Positions 35,020 through 46,402 of a stretch of DNA of 64,000 bases are shown piece by piece (position 1 is the stretch's first letter; each line of letters begins with the position of its first letter). The stretch is from Lathyrus oleraceus (lineage: Eukaryota; Streptophyta; Magnoliopsida; Fabales; Fabaceae), in contig NC_066584.1 of NCBI RefSeq assembly GCF_024323335.1, positions 272,281,618 to 272,345,617 of the forward strand, written 5' to 3'. The notes below the pieces were generated by a model. It did not search any database and was not told the origin of the DNA. It worked only from the letters and a program-made list of their open reading frames with translations. The translations under genes and the position numbers were made by a program.

Positions 35020-35656
35020 GATGGATACCCAGGATACAAGCTTCGTGCTCAGCCACCATTGTTGGTGCATTCAAATGTTATCGGGGAAGCACTAACTCAT
35101 TCACTTTAAACTCTCCCCATCAGACATCAGAATCCGTTCGGATTCAGGGTCAGGCCCCTCCTCCGGGATCGGTTCCTCATAATCTTTTGATTTGAGCCCC
35201 TCGAGATGTCCTCATCAGGGAACTCAAACATCCTTGGTTGATAATCCTCCATGGGTTGCGAGGAGATGTAATCGGACAATACACTCCCCTCGATTGCTTT
35301 CTGAGAGGTGTACCGTATATCACAAATCAGTCAAACTCACTTCTTTACCATCTCGCAACCCGTCCGGTCCATGCTGACTTCCCAAACATATATTTGATCA
35401 GATCCATCTTGGAAATCCACAAGGTGGTATGAACCAGCATATACTGTCTCAGTCGGCGAGCAGCCTATGCCAAAGTACAGCAAGTTTTCTCGAGTAGTGA
35501 GTGTATTGTTTCACAGTCGATAAACTTTTTGCTTAGGTAAATTGCATGTTCTTTTCGACAAGACTCGTCATGCTGACCCAGTACACACCTCATAGACCCC
35601 TCGAGGGCTGTCAAGTACCAGATTAACAGTTGTTCCTTCCACGGGAGGCATCAGAA
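35020..35656 (-). pseudogene. RNase H and second RNase H-like domain remnants, Ogre type
   Basis: The minus strand shows LILMPPVEGTT (about 35650-35620), then PMEDYQPRMFEFPDEDIS (about 35253-35198), the acidic linker before the second RNase H-like domain of Tat/Ogre elements. MVAEHEACILGIH (about 35060-35020) follows, matching the EYEACI(L)GIE block with Tyr replaced by His. Several stops separate the pieces. Confidence 0.65.
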
Positions 35657-36330
35657 TCAGAGGTTCCTGCAACTTATTCTTTTATTTCTCAATGCCCCTT
35701 GGCAATATCCACCTGACCGTTTGATCTCTTTTTGTTTTCGGTTCAGGCTTTTCTTGTTTTGCATTGTTTTGTTTTCTTTTTTTTTCGCAGGATCGACCTC
35801 GATTCCTCTTTCGTTCACGGTAAGCTTCGGCAACTTACCGGACAACACTCCACAAGTGCACTGATTCGGACTCAACCTCAGTCTGAGTTGTCTCAACCCG
35901 GTCAAACGACTTGCCCCGGATTCACTAGATGCCCTTCTTCTGCTTGGGACTTTGCTATCATGTCATCAACATAGCATTTGATTCTACGATGAATCATAAC
36001 ATGAAACAAAGTCACGTGGCACCGGTGTCCTGCTTCTCTAGAGGACAGTCTTCTCTCCATTGTAGCTTGTGTATAACGACATTGGTACCCGACCCTGGCA
36101 TATCCTGATACGACCAGGCGAGGGTATCCGTATGCTCATACCATTCCGCCCTTAACTCGCCTCTGAAGCGGTGTCAATTTTCACTTTCTGACCTCGGCGG
36201 TGTCTGGAGTATCAATCTTGAATCGCTCCTTGTGCGGTTGAATCACCTTCTCCTCTTGTCTTAACAACCTGGCTAATTCCAGCAGATCACAATCTTCTTC
36301 GCCTTATTCTTCGGCATGATAGAGCGGATT
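35657..36330 (-). pseudogene. Reverse transcriptase remnants, Ogre type, internally deleted
   Basis: The N-terminal part is LARLLRQEEKVIQPHKERFK (about 36275-36215), then LAWSYQDMPGSGTNVVIHK (about 36120-36062). The sequence then jumps to IKCYVDDMIAKSQAEEGH (about 35980-35925), and 35905-35657 has RLRLSPNQCTCGVLSGKL and NERGIEVDPAK. The YVDD catalytic site survives but the finger/palm region between VIHK and YVDD is deleted, so no active RT is possible. The fragments are collinear with a normal RT. Confidence 0.75.
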
Positions 36331-36429
36331 GTCGAAGTCATACAAAGGTGTAACCGAATTGTTATCAATGAGATCAGGAGGATAACCACTTTTGAGGTCG
36401 GAACAAGACAAATCAACAGGAAAGAAAAA

Positions 36430-36636
36430 TGAAAATAAACATTGCCATTTTTATTTTTTTAAAACTGCAAAAATAATTGAAAAACAGGGAACACCGCTTT
36501 TAATCACAAAAACATCCATTTATTACTGATGAAAAATGTTGCATAATGAAACACACAAGATGGCCCTTACAATGGACCATTACGTTTCGGGCAAAACGTA
36601 TGGCTTTCATGCAAACAAAATCGAAACACAGAAATT
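36430..36636 (-). other. Probable Ogre intron remnant between pro and RT
   Basis: After the stop following VTHPEE (36637) the minus strand carries about 200 bp of T-rich, non-coding sequence with a pyrimidine-rich stretch ending ATTTTTGCAG (about 36472-36463), a good splice acceptor. Ogre elements are known for an intron at this place between protease and RT. The donor was not pinned down. Confidence 0.5.
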
Positions 36637-36993
36637 CTACTCTTCTGGATGAGTGACATTGGCGATCTTGGAGACTTTCCAATTCTCTGGTACGCACGAT
36701 TTTATCCACGACTCAAGCTCGCGGTCACAGTCAATCCCTTCACCTACTGTACAGGTGTGACCAGGATCCAGCATTCCTGCACTGACGAAAGTGTACGGTG
36801 GACGGCATCCTCTGTTTTGTCTAGACGACTCCTGATCTGGCTGATAGCCGACCCCAAACATGTCTGCTTTTACCACAATGTCGATGATCCTTCCCCAACC
36901 TTGGGCCTCTCTGTTCTTTACCACTTCCAAGGCTTGTTTATAAGAAGAAATGGACAGCTTCTTCTCTTTCTCAGCAACGAAGGCGTTTTCCAC
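36637..36993 (-). pseudogene. Ogre-type conserved segment upstream of RT
   Basis: Open for 119 codons in the same frame as gag and separated from it only by a TAG at 36994-36996. It has SISSYKQALEVVKNREAQGW, VVKADMFGVGYQPDQES and PPYTFVSAGMLDPGHTCT. This Gly-rich GWGRI..FGVGYQP block follows the protease in Tat/Ogre polyproteins. The protease itself (DSGS/DTGA-type site) is not visible upstream and seems deleted. Confidence 0.6.
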
Positions 36994-37896
36994 CTAGACT
37001 GTTTCAACCGCCAGACTGGGTGCTTTACATCTTACATCGTTCGTTTCTACTTCCTTCATCTTCTGGGTCGTGTCTTTCATCAATACACACCCCTCCGTGG
37101 TGACGGCCGCACAACAATTACCAAAACTAGGGAAAGCTCCATCCTTCATCAGATGTTTTGAGACCACAGACACTGAGGTTTTTAACTGATCCCCCTCAGT
37201 CACCTTTGTTCCTCTCTTGTCCTTTGACACCACTTTCACCCCCACGGAACCTGGCACGGGGTTAGGGTTAACATTCAGTGTTGGCGCCAAACTGATGGCC
37301 TTAGAATCCACCATGTCTTGGATGACGTGCTTGAAAGCTCTACAACCCTCAATGTTATGTCCGATCGCCTCAGAATGGAACTCACACCTGGCATTCTCAT
37401 CATAACTTGCAGGCCTCCGATGCGGTTCTAGAGGAATCAATACTCTCGGCCGGACTAACCCCAGATCCCTCAACCTTTTGAACAGAAAAGTATAAGTCAT
37501 AGGTGGCTCATCAAACTGACGATCTGACTTCCCCTTCTTGACTTGACTCTTAGCTTTCAATACTTTCTGTTGAGGTAGTGGTTGTTGCTGTGGCGCCGAT
37601 GAACTACCAACAGGAGTGGTTGCAACGGCAGCATACGGGTGATACCGATCTTTACTGTGCTCCTTTCGGACAGGCACACCACCTGATTCGACCTTCTTAG
37701 GCTGACTATCGCCAGAGGATTTCTGTACCACAGATGACGGAGCATCCCCCTGAACTTTCTCCTTTGTCATCCAGCTTTCAATCCTATCCAACATCTCAGC
37801 AATCGCCTTCTGCCCCAAGGCGAGCCCCTGCACGACTTTGAACAAATCCCCTATCATCTCTTTCAACTCGAAGATATCGGTGTTGGGAGGATCCAT
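36994..37896 (-). pseudogene. Ogre-type gag, shortened (right unit)
   Basis: The start at 37896 (MDPPNTDIFELKEMIGDLFK) gives a 300-codon frame. Residues 1-50 look like an N-terminal helix with LFKVVQGLALGQKAIAEML. Residues about 85-125 are Gln/Pro/Lys-rich. About 130-155 is MTYTFLFKRLRDLGLVRPRV, and about 171-185 is the CCHC-like CEFHSEAIGHNIEGC followed by QDMVDSK. The large particle-forming Gag core normally lying between helix and knuckle is missing, so the protein is much shorter than a typical Ogre Gag. A TAG ends the frame. It might have been a short but transmissible gag, since both units share the same form. Confidence 0.8.
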
Positions 37897-39023
37897 TAGT
37901 CTGAGCTATTTGAACGGAAGAGCTATGCGCACCAATTAGTCACTGACACCTACAAAACAGCAAAAATGTTAGTATGACTCACGCATGCAATGTTTATCCG
38001 TACTAGGAATATTCTGTCCTTTGATTCTGGCTTCATTGAGACGGATAATATTCCATTAACAACATTTTGACATCTGGATGTCTCTCCACCAGAATCTTAA
38101 TCAAAAAATGGACCCCGAGTACGGATAGACATGGGTTGAATGCATATGAATGCGAAATGGGAATGATGCAAATGCATGAATGCAGGTCACTGTGCCACCA
38201 AGTCATCTGAAGACCCATCAAATCTCTGGACCAGTCACAGTCATTCGAGGGACTAAGTCACCATAAATCTGACTTGGGGAGTTCCGAAATAAACGGAACT
38301 GGAGATTATATCACTATCATCGCAGGAACATCCACCGAACGGATGACAGCCAGATCCTCTAAACAGGTACTCTCAAATTCAACCCGGGGATCCGAAATAA
38401 ACGGAACCCGCTGACAAACCACGGACAGAACTCCGGCGTGACAGAAGTAGGTACTCGTAAGCTCATCTGAACCAACGTCACCATCAGTACCCAGAGTCAC
38501 CAACAAGTCCACAACAAGTCAGCAACAGTACCTGTAAAAATGATCAATCCCTCCCCACTCACGGGTGTCGTCTAGGCCAGGGTAAGGTCGAGAGAAACGC
38601 AGCATAAATAACCTTTCGTAGAATATCATCATATACACACCCGAAGTATGCAACGATAATATCCCACCAGGGTCTGAACTGCTCGTGATATCAATGTTCC
38701 GCTAAATGGTGCAATACCACCCGCTTCCCATGAATCACTCTATTCCTAAGTATCATAGATTTCACTCATGGTCTGGGTATTGGGCCTTTTACCTCAGGTA
38801 ACTCCCACCCCAACAGAGAGAAACACAGCCAGATAAACAGATGAATATGCATGAATGCAAACATAGATGCAAACAATAAATGCAAACAATGAATAATGAA
38901 TGCAATAAATAACAGCAAACAGCAACCAAAGCCCTAACCTAGAGAGCGCTAGGAGAGACTCGCTTAGGGAAGATGGACCAGCAAGAGGTCAACTTCTCTT
39001 TAGTCCCCAGTGGAGTCGCCAGC
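37897..39023 (-). other. Leader region of right Ogre-type unit, with primer binding site
   Basis: Near-identical to 24561-25687. The primer site TGGCGACTCCACTGGGGA lies at plus 39004-39021, two bases from the LTR C end. I recognise no Ogre ORF1 here. Confidence 0.7.
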
Positions 39024-42000
39024 TGTCGCATTACGCGAAAAACCGGCGGGAAAACAAGAACAACAGAGCCGCCACCGTGCGTTATTTATCCCAAAAGAGG
39101 GAAAGGAAACGCTCGAAGTAAACTTGGAAAAGACATGGTCTCGCGACCAAAGAGAATGGGATCGGGAGTCGGTTATGCGAAGGGAAGGTATTAGCACCCC
39201 TACGCATCCGTCGTACTCGACGGGATCCACGCACAAAAGGAAGGAAAATGGTTGCTAAAACACTGCTCATAAACAAACACACTGGCTGAAAGAGACACAG
39301 GAAAACAAACAAGACTGACTCGGCAGGATATCGCATCCTGGGCCTACTTAGTCTATCAAGCATAGACATCAGAGTCTAAGTAGTTCGGACTGGGGGAAAA
39401 CATGCTCGCTAGGATATCGCATCCTATGCATACGTATCTTCTTGGACTAAGAAGAATCAGAGCATCCGTAGCTCGGCTCACGCATGCCAAACCAAACGAA
39501 ACACACACAGGCAAACCTGGAACCCGAATGCCAATCGCTGGACTTATATCAGCTTCCGAACCAAACACACCCACACTGGAACCCGAATGCCAATCGCTGG
39601 ACTTACATCAGCTTCCAAGCATACAACAAGAGGATACGGAATGCCAATTGCTGGGCTTACATCCCTCTCCTGACACACACAAAGACAAAACAAAAAGACA
39701 AAAGGTTACCCGGAGAGATCAGCTCAATCTCCTGCCTACGTACCTCATCTGGTATGAGGATCAGGGCGACGTAGTTCCCCTACGAAGGGACACATGACTA
39801 GCCTAACCAGATAACAAAGAAAGACACAACTAGGGAGACTACGACTCGAGCCTAGATGTTATCATGCAAATCATCCCTAAGTTAAGGTTTCTAGCTAACT
39901 TGCACAGGGAGCAAGCTATCCTAAACATGACTTGCACAGGAAGCAAGCCAAACCAAACCTAACTTGCACAGGAAGCAAGCTGAACTAAAAAACAAACACA
40001 CAAGCACAAATAGCACACACTATATGCAATCAGTTGGCTCAATCAAGGTTGGGTTTTAGTCGAGGGGTCATATCAACCTCGACAAACAAACCACTGTAAC
40101 AGGGTAATGTTAGCTCTTAACCCTAACATTGAGAGTTAGGGTGAAGCAGATGAAAGGTGAGTGAAGATGAGACTTCACAGCTCTTATCCCTGGCCTGGGA
40201 GAGCTTCAGACAAAATGAAGTGTGGGTTCAGAAAGTGGGAACCCTTCTACACATATGACTGACTCAACATGGATCTTGGGTTAGTATCTGCAATGCATCA
40301 ACACAGTGGTGCGAGCAAAGCAGATGACACACAGAATAGCAGGGGATGGATTACACATCCCTTGTATCTGCCAATGCCTCTTCACTTAGGAGGTCTTTGA
40401 ATATGTACAAGGACAAATGTAAACAAACACAAACATTGCCTCTTAAGGAGGACTTCAGACAGGTGCCTGGCCAAGTAACAGGCCAGGTCTTCCAGACTAC
40501 ATGGAGAGAGATCATTATACCTCAATGCTCAAGCTAGCAAGCAAAGCAAGAGCTAGTTCACAAGGGAACTATAGCAACTAAAGTACCTGAAAACAATCCA
40601 AGATAATCAGTACTCAACTCAAACAGAAATCAAACAGCAAAGGTCAACAGTTAACTGTACAACTGTACACAAGCAAACAACAGTCAATGCACAAAGGTGC
40701 AAGCCATAAGGCACAAGCTTAAGTCTCAAACCCTACAAAATAAACCAAAGTTAGTCATCAACAATCAATAGGTCAACTCCAATTGAGTAAGCATCATTAA
40801 GCATGGCAATTGTGCCCTTTGACCTGAAACAAAGCTCAAATGTGAGAGCACAAACCACTAGTACAAGACTAGGGTCAAAATGATAGCAAAAAACTAAAAC
40901 AGAACATGAAACTTATCAAAAACCAAGATCAATCAATTAGGAAGAAAATCCAAGTGGTTTCATGTTCACATCATTCATCATTATCATTTCATGAAGCAAA
41001 GAGTACAAAACATGCAATTTGGAACCTCATAGATGCAAACAGAATGATTCAACTCAATTCAACTCACAAACATTTCAATAAATCAACAAACAAATCATGG
41101 TCAAACAGCATTCACAACATGACATACACACCAAATTTCAACTCATTTGGACCAAGGGAAGCAAGTCAATGAAATTCATCAAGTCAACACAAGTTTAAAC
41201 AAGCTCATACAAGGCATCCAAACATGCATCCACTTCAAGCAAGCATAAAACAGAAACCAAACATGATAAATGAATGAGACCAAAGCCATGTCAAACTTCA
41301 AGATGTCTATAATACACATGCCAAATTTCAAGTCCATCCAATTAACAACAAGAATTTCCCAAATCATATAAAAACATGACTCACAAAAAGTCAACAATTG
41401 GTCAAGCAGGGGAGAAAATCTCAATCAAATAGGAAATGCACTAAAAAAATCACATTCAAACTTAACGTCCAAAAGATCCAACATGCAAAAATTCAGGTCA
41501 TTTAGAGTTCATATGGCATGGTAACAAAAAATCATGAAGTCAAGCAAGACATGGTGTGACACAAATTGTCACACCTCTAATGATCATGTCATATCTCTCA
41601 ATCCAGGAACTCAAAAATCACAAACCACATCCCAAAATGACCCTTAAGATGTGTAGAACACACATGTAAAATTTCAAGAATTTCTAATGAAGCATCAATA
41701 TTTCATGACCAAAAGAGTAAGCATGGTGCAACAAATGACATATGAAAACAAACCCTAGCCAAATATTTTTTCTATACGTGCACAATATTATTAAAAATCA
41801 TCAAAAAGAGAAGGACATCCTAAGGATCATGGCAAAAAAAATTGCATGTGAATTGGATTTTTATTGAATGAGATATGAATTTTTTAGTGTAGGGGAAAAA
41901 TAATAAAAAAGAGAAATGAGCATGGATGAACATGTGAAATATGGATGACATAAAAGCCAAAGCCTAAGAGAAAATTGATGGAACGGGGAATCGAACCCCA

Positions 42001-43861
42001 GCGCAATTCAAAAGAAGCGCCCACTTAATGAAACACTGCGTTTCATTAAGTGACGTGTCCTATCGCTACTGGCTTCATGGCGCGGAAACATGGAAAACGC
42101 ATGCAACTTGATTCCAGAAGATCAAACACGGTTTGGGCTAGGGTTTTGAACGTGTTCATCATTGTTCTTCCAGATTTTCCAGCACATGAACAAAGTTTCA
42201 CAAAAATGGACAAATGATATATCATTGTGTTCGTCTCATCATGTGCATCATCAAAACAACAATGATTTAACCTAAATCGAACTATAGAACACGGATCGAG
42301 CAGAATAACATTTGGACATCGAACTTCAATTCATAATATCTCATTCAATACATGATGAAATTCCACGATTCAAAGTTCATTACAACCTACATTCAAAGAT
42401 CTACAAGAATCCCACATTAATTTCATGAATCAAGAACATTGAAATCTGACCTCTAAGAAATGGCAGTAGTGGAATCGTGACTTTTGAGCTTTGAAAGGTG
42501 AAAACAGAAACTCTACAAGGTCCAGGTTGATGAATGGATGAATGATTTCAGCTCAACAATGCTCCAGCTTGAAGAAATATCCAGCTGCCATGGATGAACC
42601 TTTATGCAACAGTTCCAGTTTTTGCTCGAATGTGGAAGATTCCTGCTTGCAAAAGCTTCTACAATGCTTGGAGATGATGGGTCCTTGAAGATTAAATGCA
42701 CTGTTCTTGAAGAAATTGCAGAAAAATGAAGAACCAAAATTGAGAGAGTTTTTACTTTTGATCTAGATCTGTTTTTAATGAAGTCCCCCTTGCTGAAATC
42801 TGCTAGGGTTTCACTTATATATCACCTGTTAAGCAAGCTCTTAATCATGTTTAGGCATTTGGCAAGTGGAATTAGTGGAAACAAGTGTTTATGCAAAGTT
42901 GATATTTCCACCTCTATGCATGGTGTGCATGCTACAGTGCACGAAATTGGGCCTAAGCATACTCCAAATATCATTTTTAATCAAATGCAATTGGTAGAAA
43001 GTGTAGAAAATGCTTATTTTGAAAGTCACTTTTTTAACTCTCCCTTTTAAAATTCAAGTCACTTGAAAAATGCCATTTTGATGTGATGATTTTTGATGAA
43101 ATGTGATGAAGGATTTGGATAGAACATGTCAAATGTGACTTGTAGCAAAAAACCTCACTCAATTTGGCCAAATGGTTCAAGAGTTATGCCTCCTTGAAGT
43201 TCAACTTTTCTTGAAAATGATTTGATCATAACTTGCCAACCACAAATGCGAAATTGATGTTCTTGGACTTTTTGGAAAGGCGAGCACAAGATCTTCAACT
43301 TTCATGTTGGACAAAATTCCATTTGAAGCTTGTATGATGATGTAAGTTTGAGGAGAAGAACTTTCCATTTTTGGCAGTTTGAAATTACAGGTCACTTACT
43401 ATTTTTGGAAACTTTTCATCTGACCTCAAATTCTTCAACCTTGATCTTTGAAATGTCAAATGAGACTTGTATGGACATGAATGAGGCCTTTCAAACCACC
43501 TCCCACCTTCAAATCCATGAATTCTAGCACAGTTAACCACAGTTGACCACAATTGACTTTCTAGGGTTTTAGATGAAATTCAGCTTGAATGTTGAGCTTT
43601 GATCATCCAATCTTTGGCCAAACCACTTCAAAATGATCACATAATCATATTAACTTGATACCCCAACCCTAGGGCTTTGTCTCAATGGAAATTGCACATG
43701 CTTGCTTGCTTGGCTAGATCTCCTGACCAGTTGACCTAATCTTGTCTAAGGACTTGCACTTGGGCAAAGGACAATGCTATGCTATGCAGTGGACTATGTT
43801 ATGTTAATGACCTAATATAAAATGAATGTACAAAAGGTAGGTGCAAATTTGAGGTGCTACA
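39024..43861 (-). repeat. LTR C (4838 bp), 5' LTR of the right unit
   Basis: Same ends as LTR B. Carries all the structures described for LTR B: terminal hairpin 39208-39223, cassettes about 39326-39775, CTTGC hairpins about 39899-39979, B-box-like site and hairpin near 41987-42053, TATA 42815-42822. Small differences from B include a deletion near 41445 and an insertion near 43535. ORFs in it are copies of those in LTR B and are not considered genes. Confidence 0.93.
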
Positions 43862-43866
43862 ACAGG
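43862..43866. repeat. Target site duplication ACAGG, right
   Basis: Right partner of 22885-22889, directly after the LTR C end ..GCTACA. Confidence 0.92.
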
Positions 43867-44735
43867 CAGAAACACCCCCTAGAACCAAAATCCCCAAATT
43901 CACTAAGTTTGTTGGGGATACTACTGAATCCACTGTCGAGCACATGGCTAGATACTTAATTGAGCCAGGAGACATGTCAAACAATGAGAGCATTAGGATA
44001 AAGTTTTTTCCAAGTTCACTCACAAAGAATGCCTTTACATGGTTCACCATCTTGCCCCAAAGTTCGATCCATACTTGGATCCAACTAGAGAGAATGTTCC
44101 ATGAGCTATTTTATATGGGACAAACAAAGATAAAACTGAAGGAATTGGCTAGTATCAAACGAAAGTTTACTGAACCAATTGATGACTATCTTAATAAGTT
44201 TCAATTGCTCAAAGCTAGGTGTTTTACACAAATACCAGAGCATGAACTGGTCGAAATGGCCGTTGGGGGCCTTGACTATTCGATTAGGAAGAAATTGGAT
44301 ACTCAATATCTAAGAGATATGGCCCAACTGGATGATAGGGTTCGACAGTTAGAACGTTTGAAGGAAGAAAAGGCTAGGGCGAATAAAGGTAAAAGGGTAG
44401 CCTATGTCGATTTCAGAAATGATGATGAAGGTTCTTGTCAGGGACTTTCAGACTTCGACAATAACGAGATCGACCTTGCTGAATTGACGCAAGGGCCACC
44501 ATATACATGTAAAGTTTTAGCGCCTTCGAATGGAAAAAACCCCGTCGAACCAGAAAAGAGTGACAAATTTCCCAAGAAAACGTATACTTTCGACATTACA
44601 AAATGTGACGAAATTTTCGATTTGTTAGTTAAGGATGGTCAAATGATAGTACCTCCATTAGAACAAAGAAAGAAAAAAGGGTTTTGCAAATACCATGGTT
44701 TTCTAGGTCATAAAATGTCTTAATGTTTTATTTTT
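43863..44735 (+). pseudogene. Tat gag, second part
   Basis: The frame continues from 22888 with IPKFTKFVGDTTESTVEHMA, NAFTWFTILPQSSIHTWIQL and LKELASIKRKFTEPIDDYLN, the retrotransposon Gag (PF03732-like) core. VGGLDYSIRKKLD and the zinc knuckle FCKYHGFLGHKMS-stop-C follow. TAA at 44721-44723 falls between the His and the last Cys of the knuckle. The insertion and this stop prevent a full Gag. Confidence 0.88.
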
Positions 44736-45402
44736 AGGGATCTTATGCAAAATGCCATCCAGGAAGGGAGACTCAAATTCAGAGACAAAACACAGAGCCA
44801 GATGAAGATCGACTCCGACCCTCTGCAAGTAGTTGAGGCACATTACACGGAGCAGAAGAAGTGAACCTTGTTGAAGTCACTGAGGATTTCGACATGACTG
44901 AAGTCACTGAAGACTTTATCAAAGAACCTGTTATGGAAAAGGTTTTTGAATACTTCAAGCAGGAATCTCTTGATGATTTCATTTAAAAGGCCGTGGGAGA
45001 TATCACCAACAAAAATGATGATGTCTCTGACGCTGAGGGCGCTGAAGGTTCCAAGCTGATGATAATCACCAAAGAAACTACCGATGGTTTCGTACAGATG
45101 GACAAGGCCACTGAAGGCCTTCAGTTACAATTCTAAAAGTTGGACATCACTGAAGATGTCAACATGGAGGTCAATATGGTCGAAATGTCCTACGACACCT
45201 CCATGGAAGTTGACGATGAATGTCGACAAGAAGAATATAACAAAATCTCCTTCCCTAAAAAGGATGAAACATTGTCTGATTTTCTTCAAAGGTGTCAGAA
45301 GAAGAAATCAGAAGTTATGTTATGCCCTCGGTGAAGTGTTGTGTTCGACAAGAAGGCAGCTCAAAATCTTGAAGGGTTGCTCATAAGCCAGTATGTTACT
45401 AT
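44736..45402 (+). pseudogene. Gag-protease linker of the Tat element (broken)
   Basis: Plus-strand frames change several times. Acidic segments such as NLVEVTEDFDMTEVTEDF (about 44862-44915) and ITEDVNMEVNMVEMSYDTSM (about 45143-45205) then DETLSDFLQRCQKKKSEVML (about 45263-45325) are readable. No catalytic site. Typical low-conservation linker with frameshifts and stops. Confidence 0.6.
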
Positions 45403-46402
45403 GTGATGAATAATGGTTGCGTTGAAGAGCAAAATGCCTTCTTCGAGAGACTTAATGAGACCATGAGAAGCCATCTCAAACCCCTCTTCATTACTGGAAA
45501 AGTCGAATACATCCCCATTAATAAAATATTGGTGGACTGTGGAGCGACTGTGAATTTAATGCCTCACCGCATGCTGAGAAAAATTGGCAAGTCTGATACT
45601 GATGCCAAACCTCATAATATGGTGCTTACTAACTATGAAGGTAAAGTAGGTTCCACTTTTTGAGTCATCCAAGTCGAGTTAACAGTAGTGATAGTCACAA
45701 GATCCATAATGTTTATGATTACGGAAACAAAGGCTAACTATAATGGGTTGCTTGGAAGGGAGTGGATACATGGGGTCGGAGTTGTCTCATCCTCAATGCA
45801 CCAGAGGATAATAATTTGGCTCATAAATGGTATCGTGGAAAACATAGAGGCAGATCAGGGGTACTTCAAAACCCCTATCAATCATATCGACAGGCGCCAA
45901 TTCGACAAGCATTTGGCCAACATAGCTCCCTGTGATTCGGCCGATTTTGAATTCACCCATGATGACAATGCTTATTGTTCCCTATCACTGCACCCTCACG
46001 ATGGTTATCGCTGGTATAGAGAAATAGTAGGCGAAGACGACTTTGGATATTTAGGAGCGTCTGGAATTGAACCCACGGGTTGGGGAAGTGAATTCAGTAA
46101 TGATGACTGAGTTTACGGCGCTAAAAAGGATTTCGGCTTACATAGGTGAAAACAAGAAACAATTGGACTTAGAGGCGGAAGTAAAAAACATGGATGTTAA
46201 AGCCAGTGAAGTTTCTCATCCAATAGGTCCCGGGAAGGACTTTGATCCAATGCCACCTGACATAGGTCAGAATGAAGAGCAAGACCAGAGGCTCGATGAT
46301 ATCTACGCTGATGAGCCTTTGGGGTTCGAGAAGGATCCGCTAGCAACAAACATTAAAATGTTGGCTCAGGATCCCCTTGAAGAAGTAGACTTGGGATAGG
46401 GA
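45403..46402 (+). pseudogene. Aspartic protease region and pro-RT linker of the Tat element
   Basis: 45403-45663 holds KILVDCGATVNLMPHRML, the retroviral-type protease active site (here DCGA), and KPHNMVLTNYEGK. After a stop, 45688-46110 holds KANYNGLLGREWIHGVGVVS, the C-terminal protease block (LLGREWIH). 46067-46399 is an acidic linker. In-frame stops and a frame change at about 46070 break it. The enzyme would cleave the polyprotein. Confidence 0.8.

Larger units (their letters stand above)
22890..43861 (-). mobile_element. Three-LTR tandem of an Ogre-type Ty3-gypsy element
   Basis: The outer ends are LTR ends (TGTCGCATTACGCG at 22890, GGTGCTACA at 43861) flanked by one perfect 5 bp duplication ACAGG (22885-22889, 43862-43866). 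Inside, from the left: LTR A (truncated), a short internal region with gag and leader, LTR B (25688-30527), a longer internal region (30528-39023), and LTR C (39024-43861). The sense strand is minus, so LTR C is the 5' LTR of the right unit and LTR B is both its 3' LTR and the 5' LTR of the left unit. A single flanking duplication shows that the tandem formed before or after one integration, not by two separate insertions. Confidence 0.9.
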
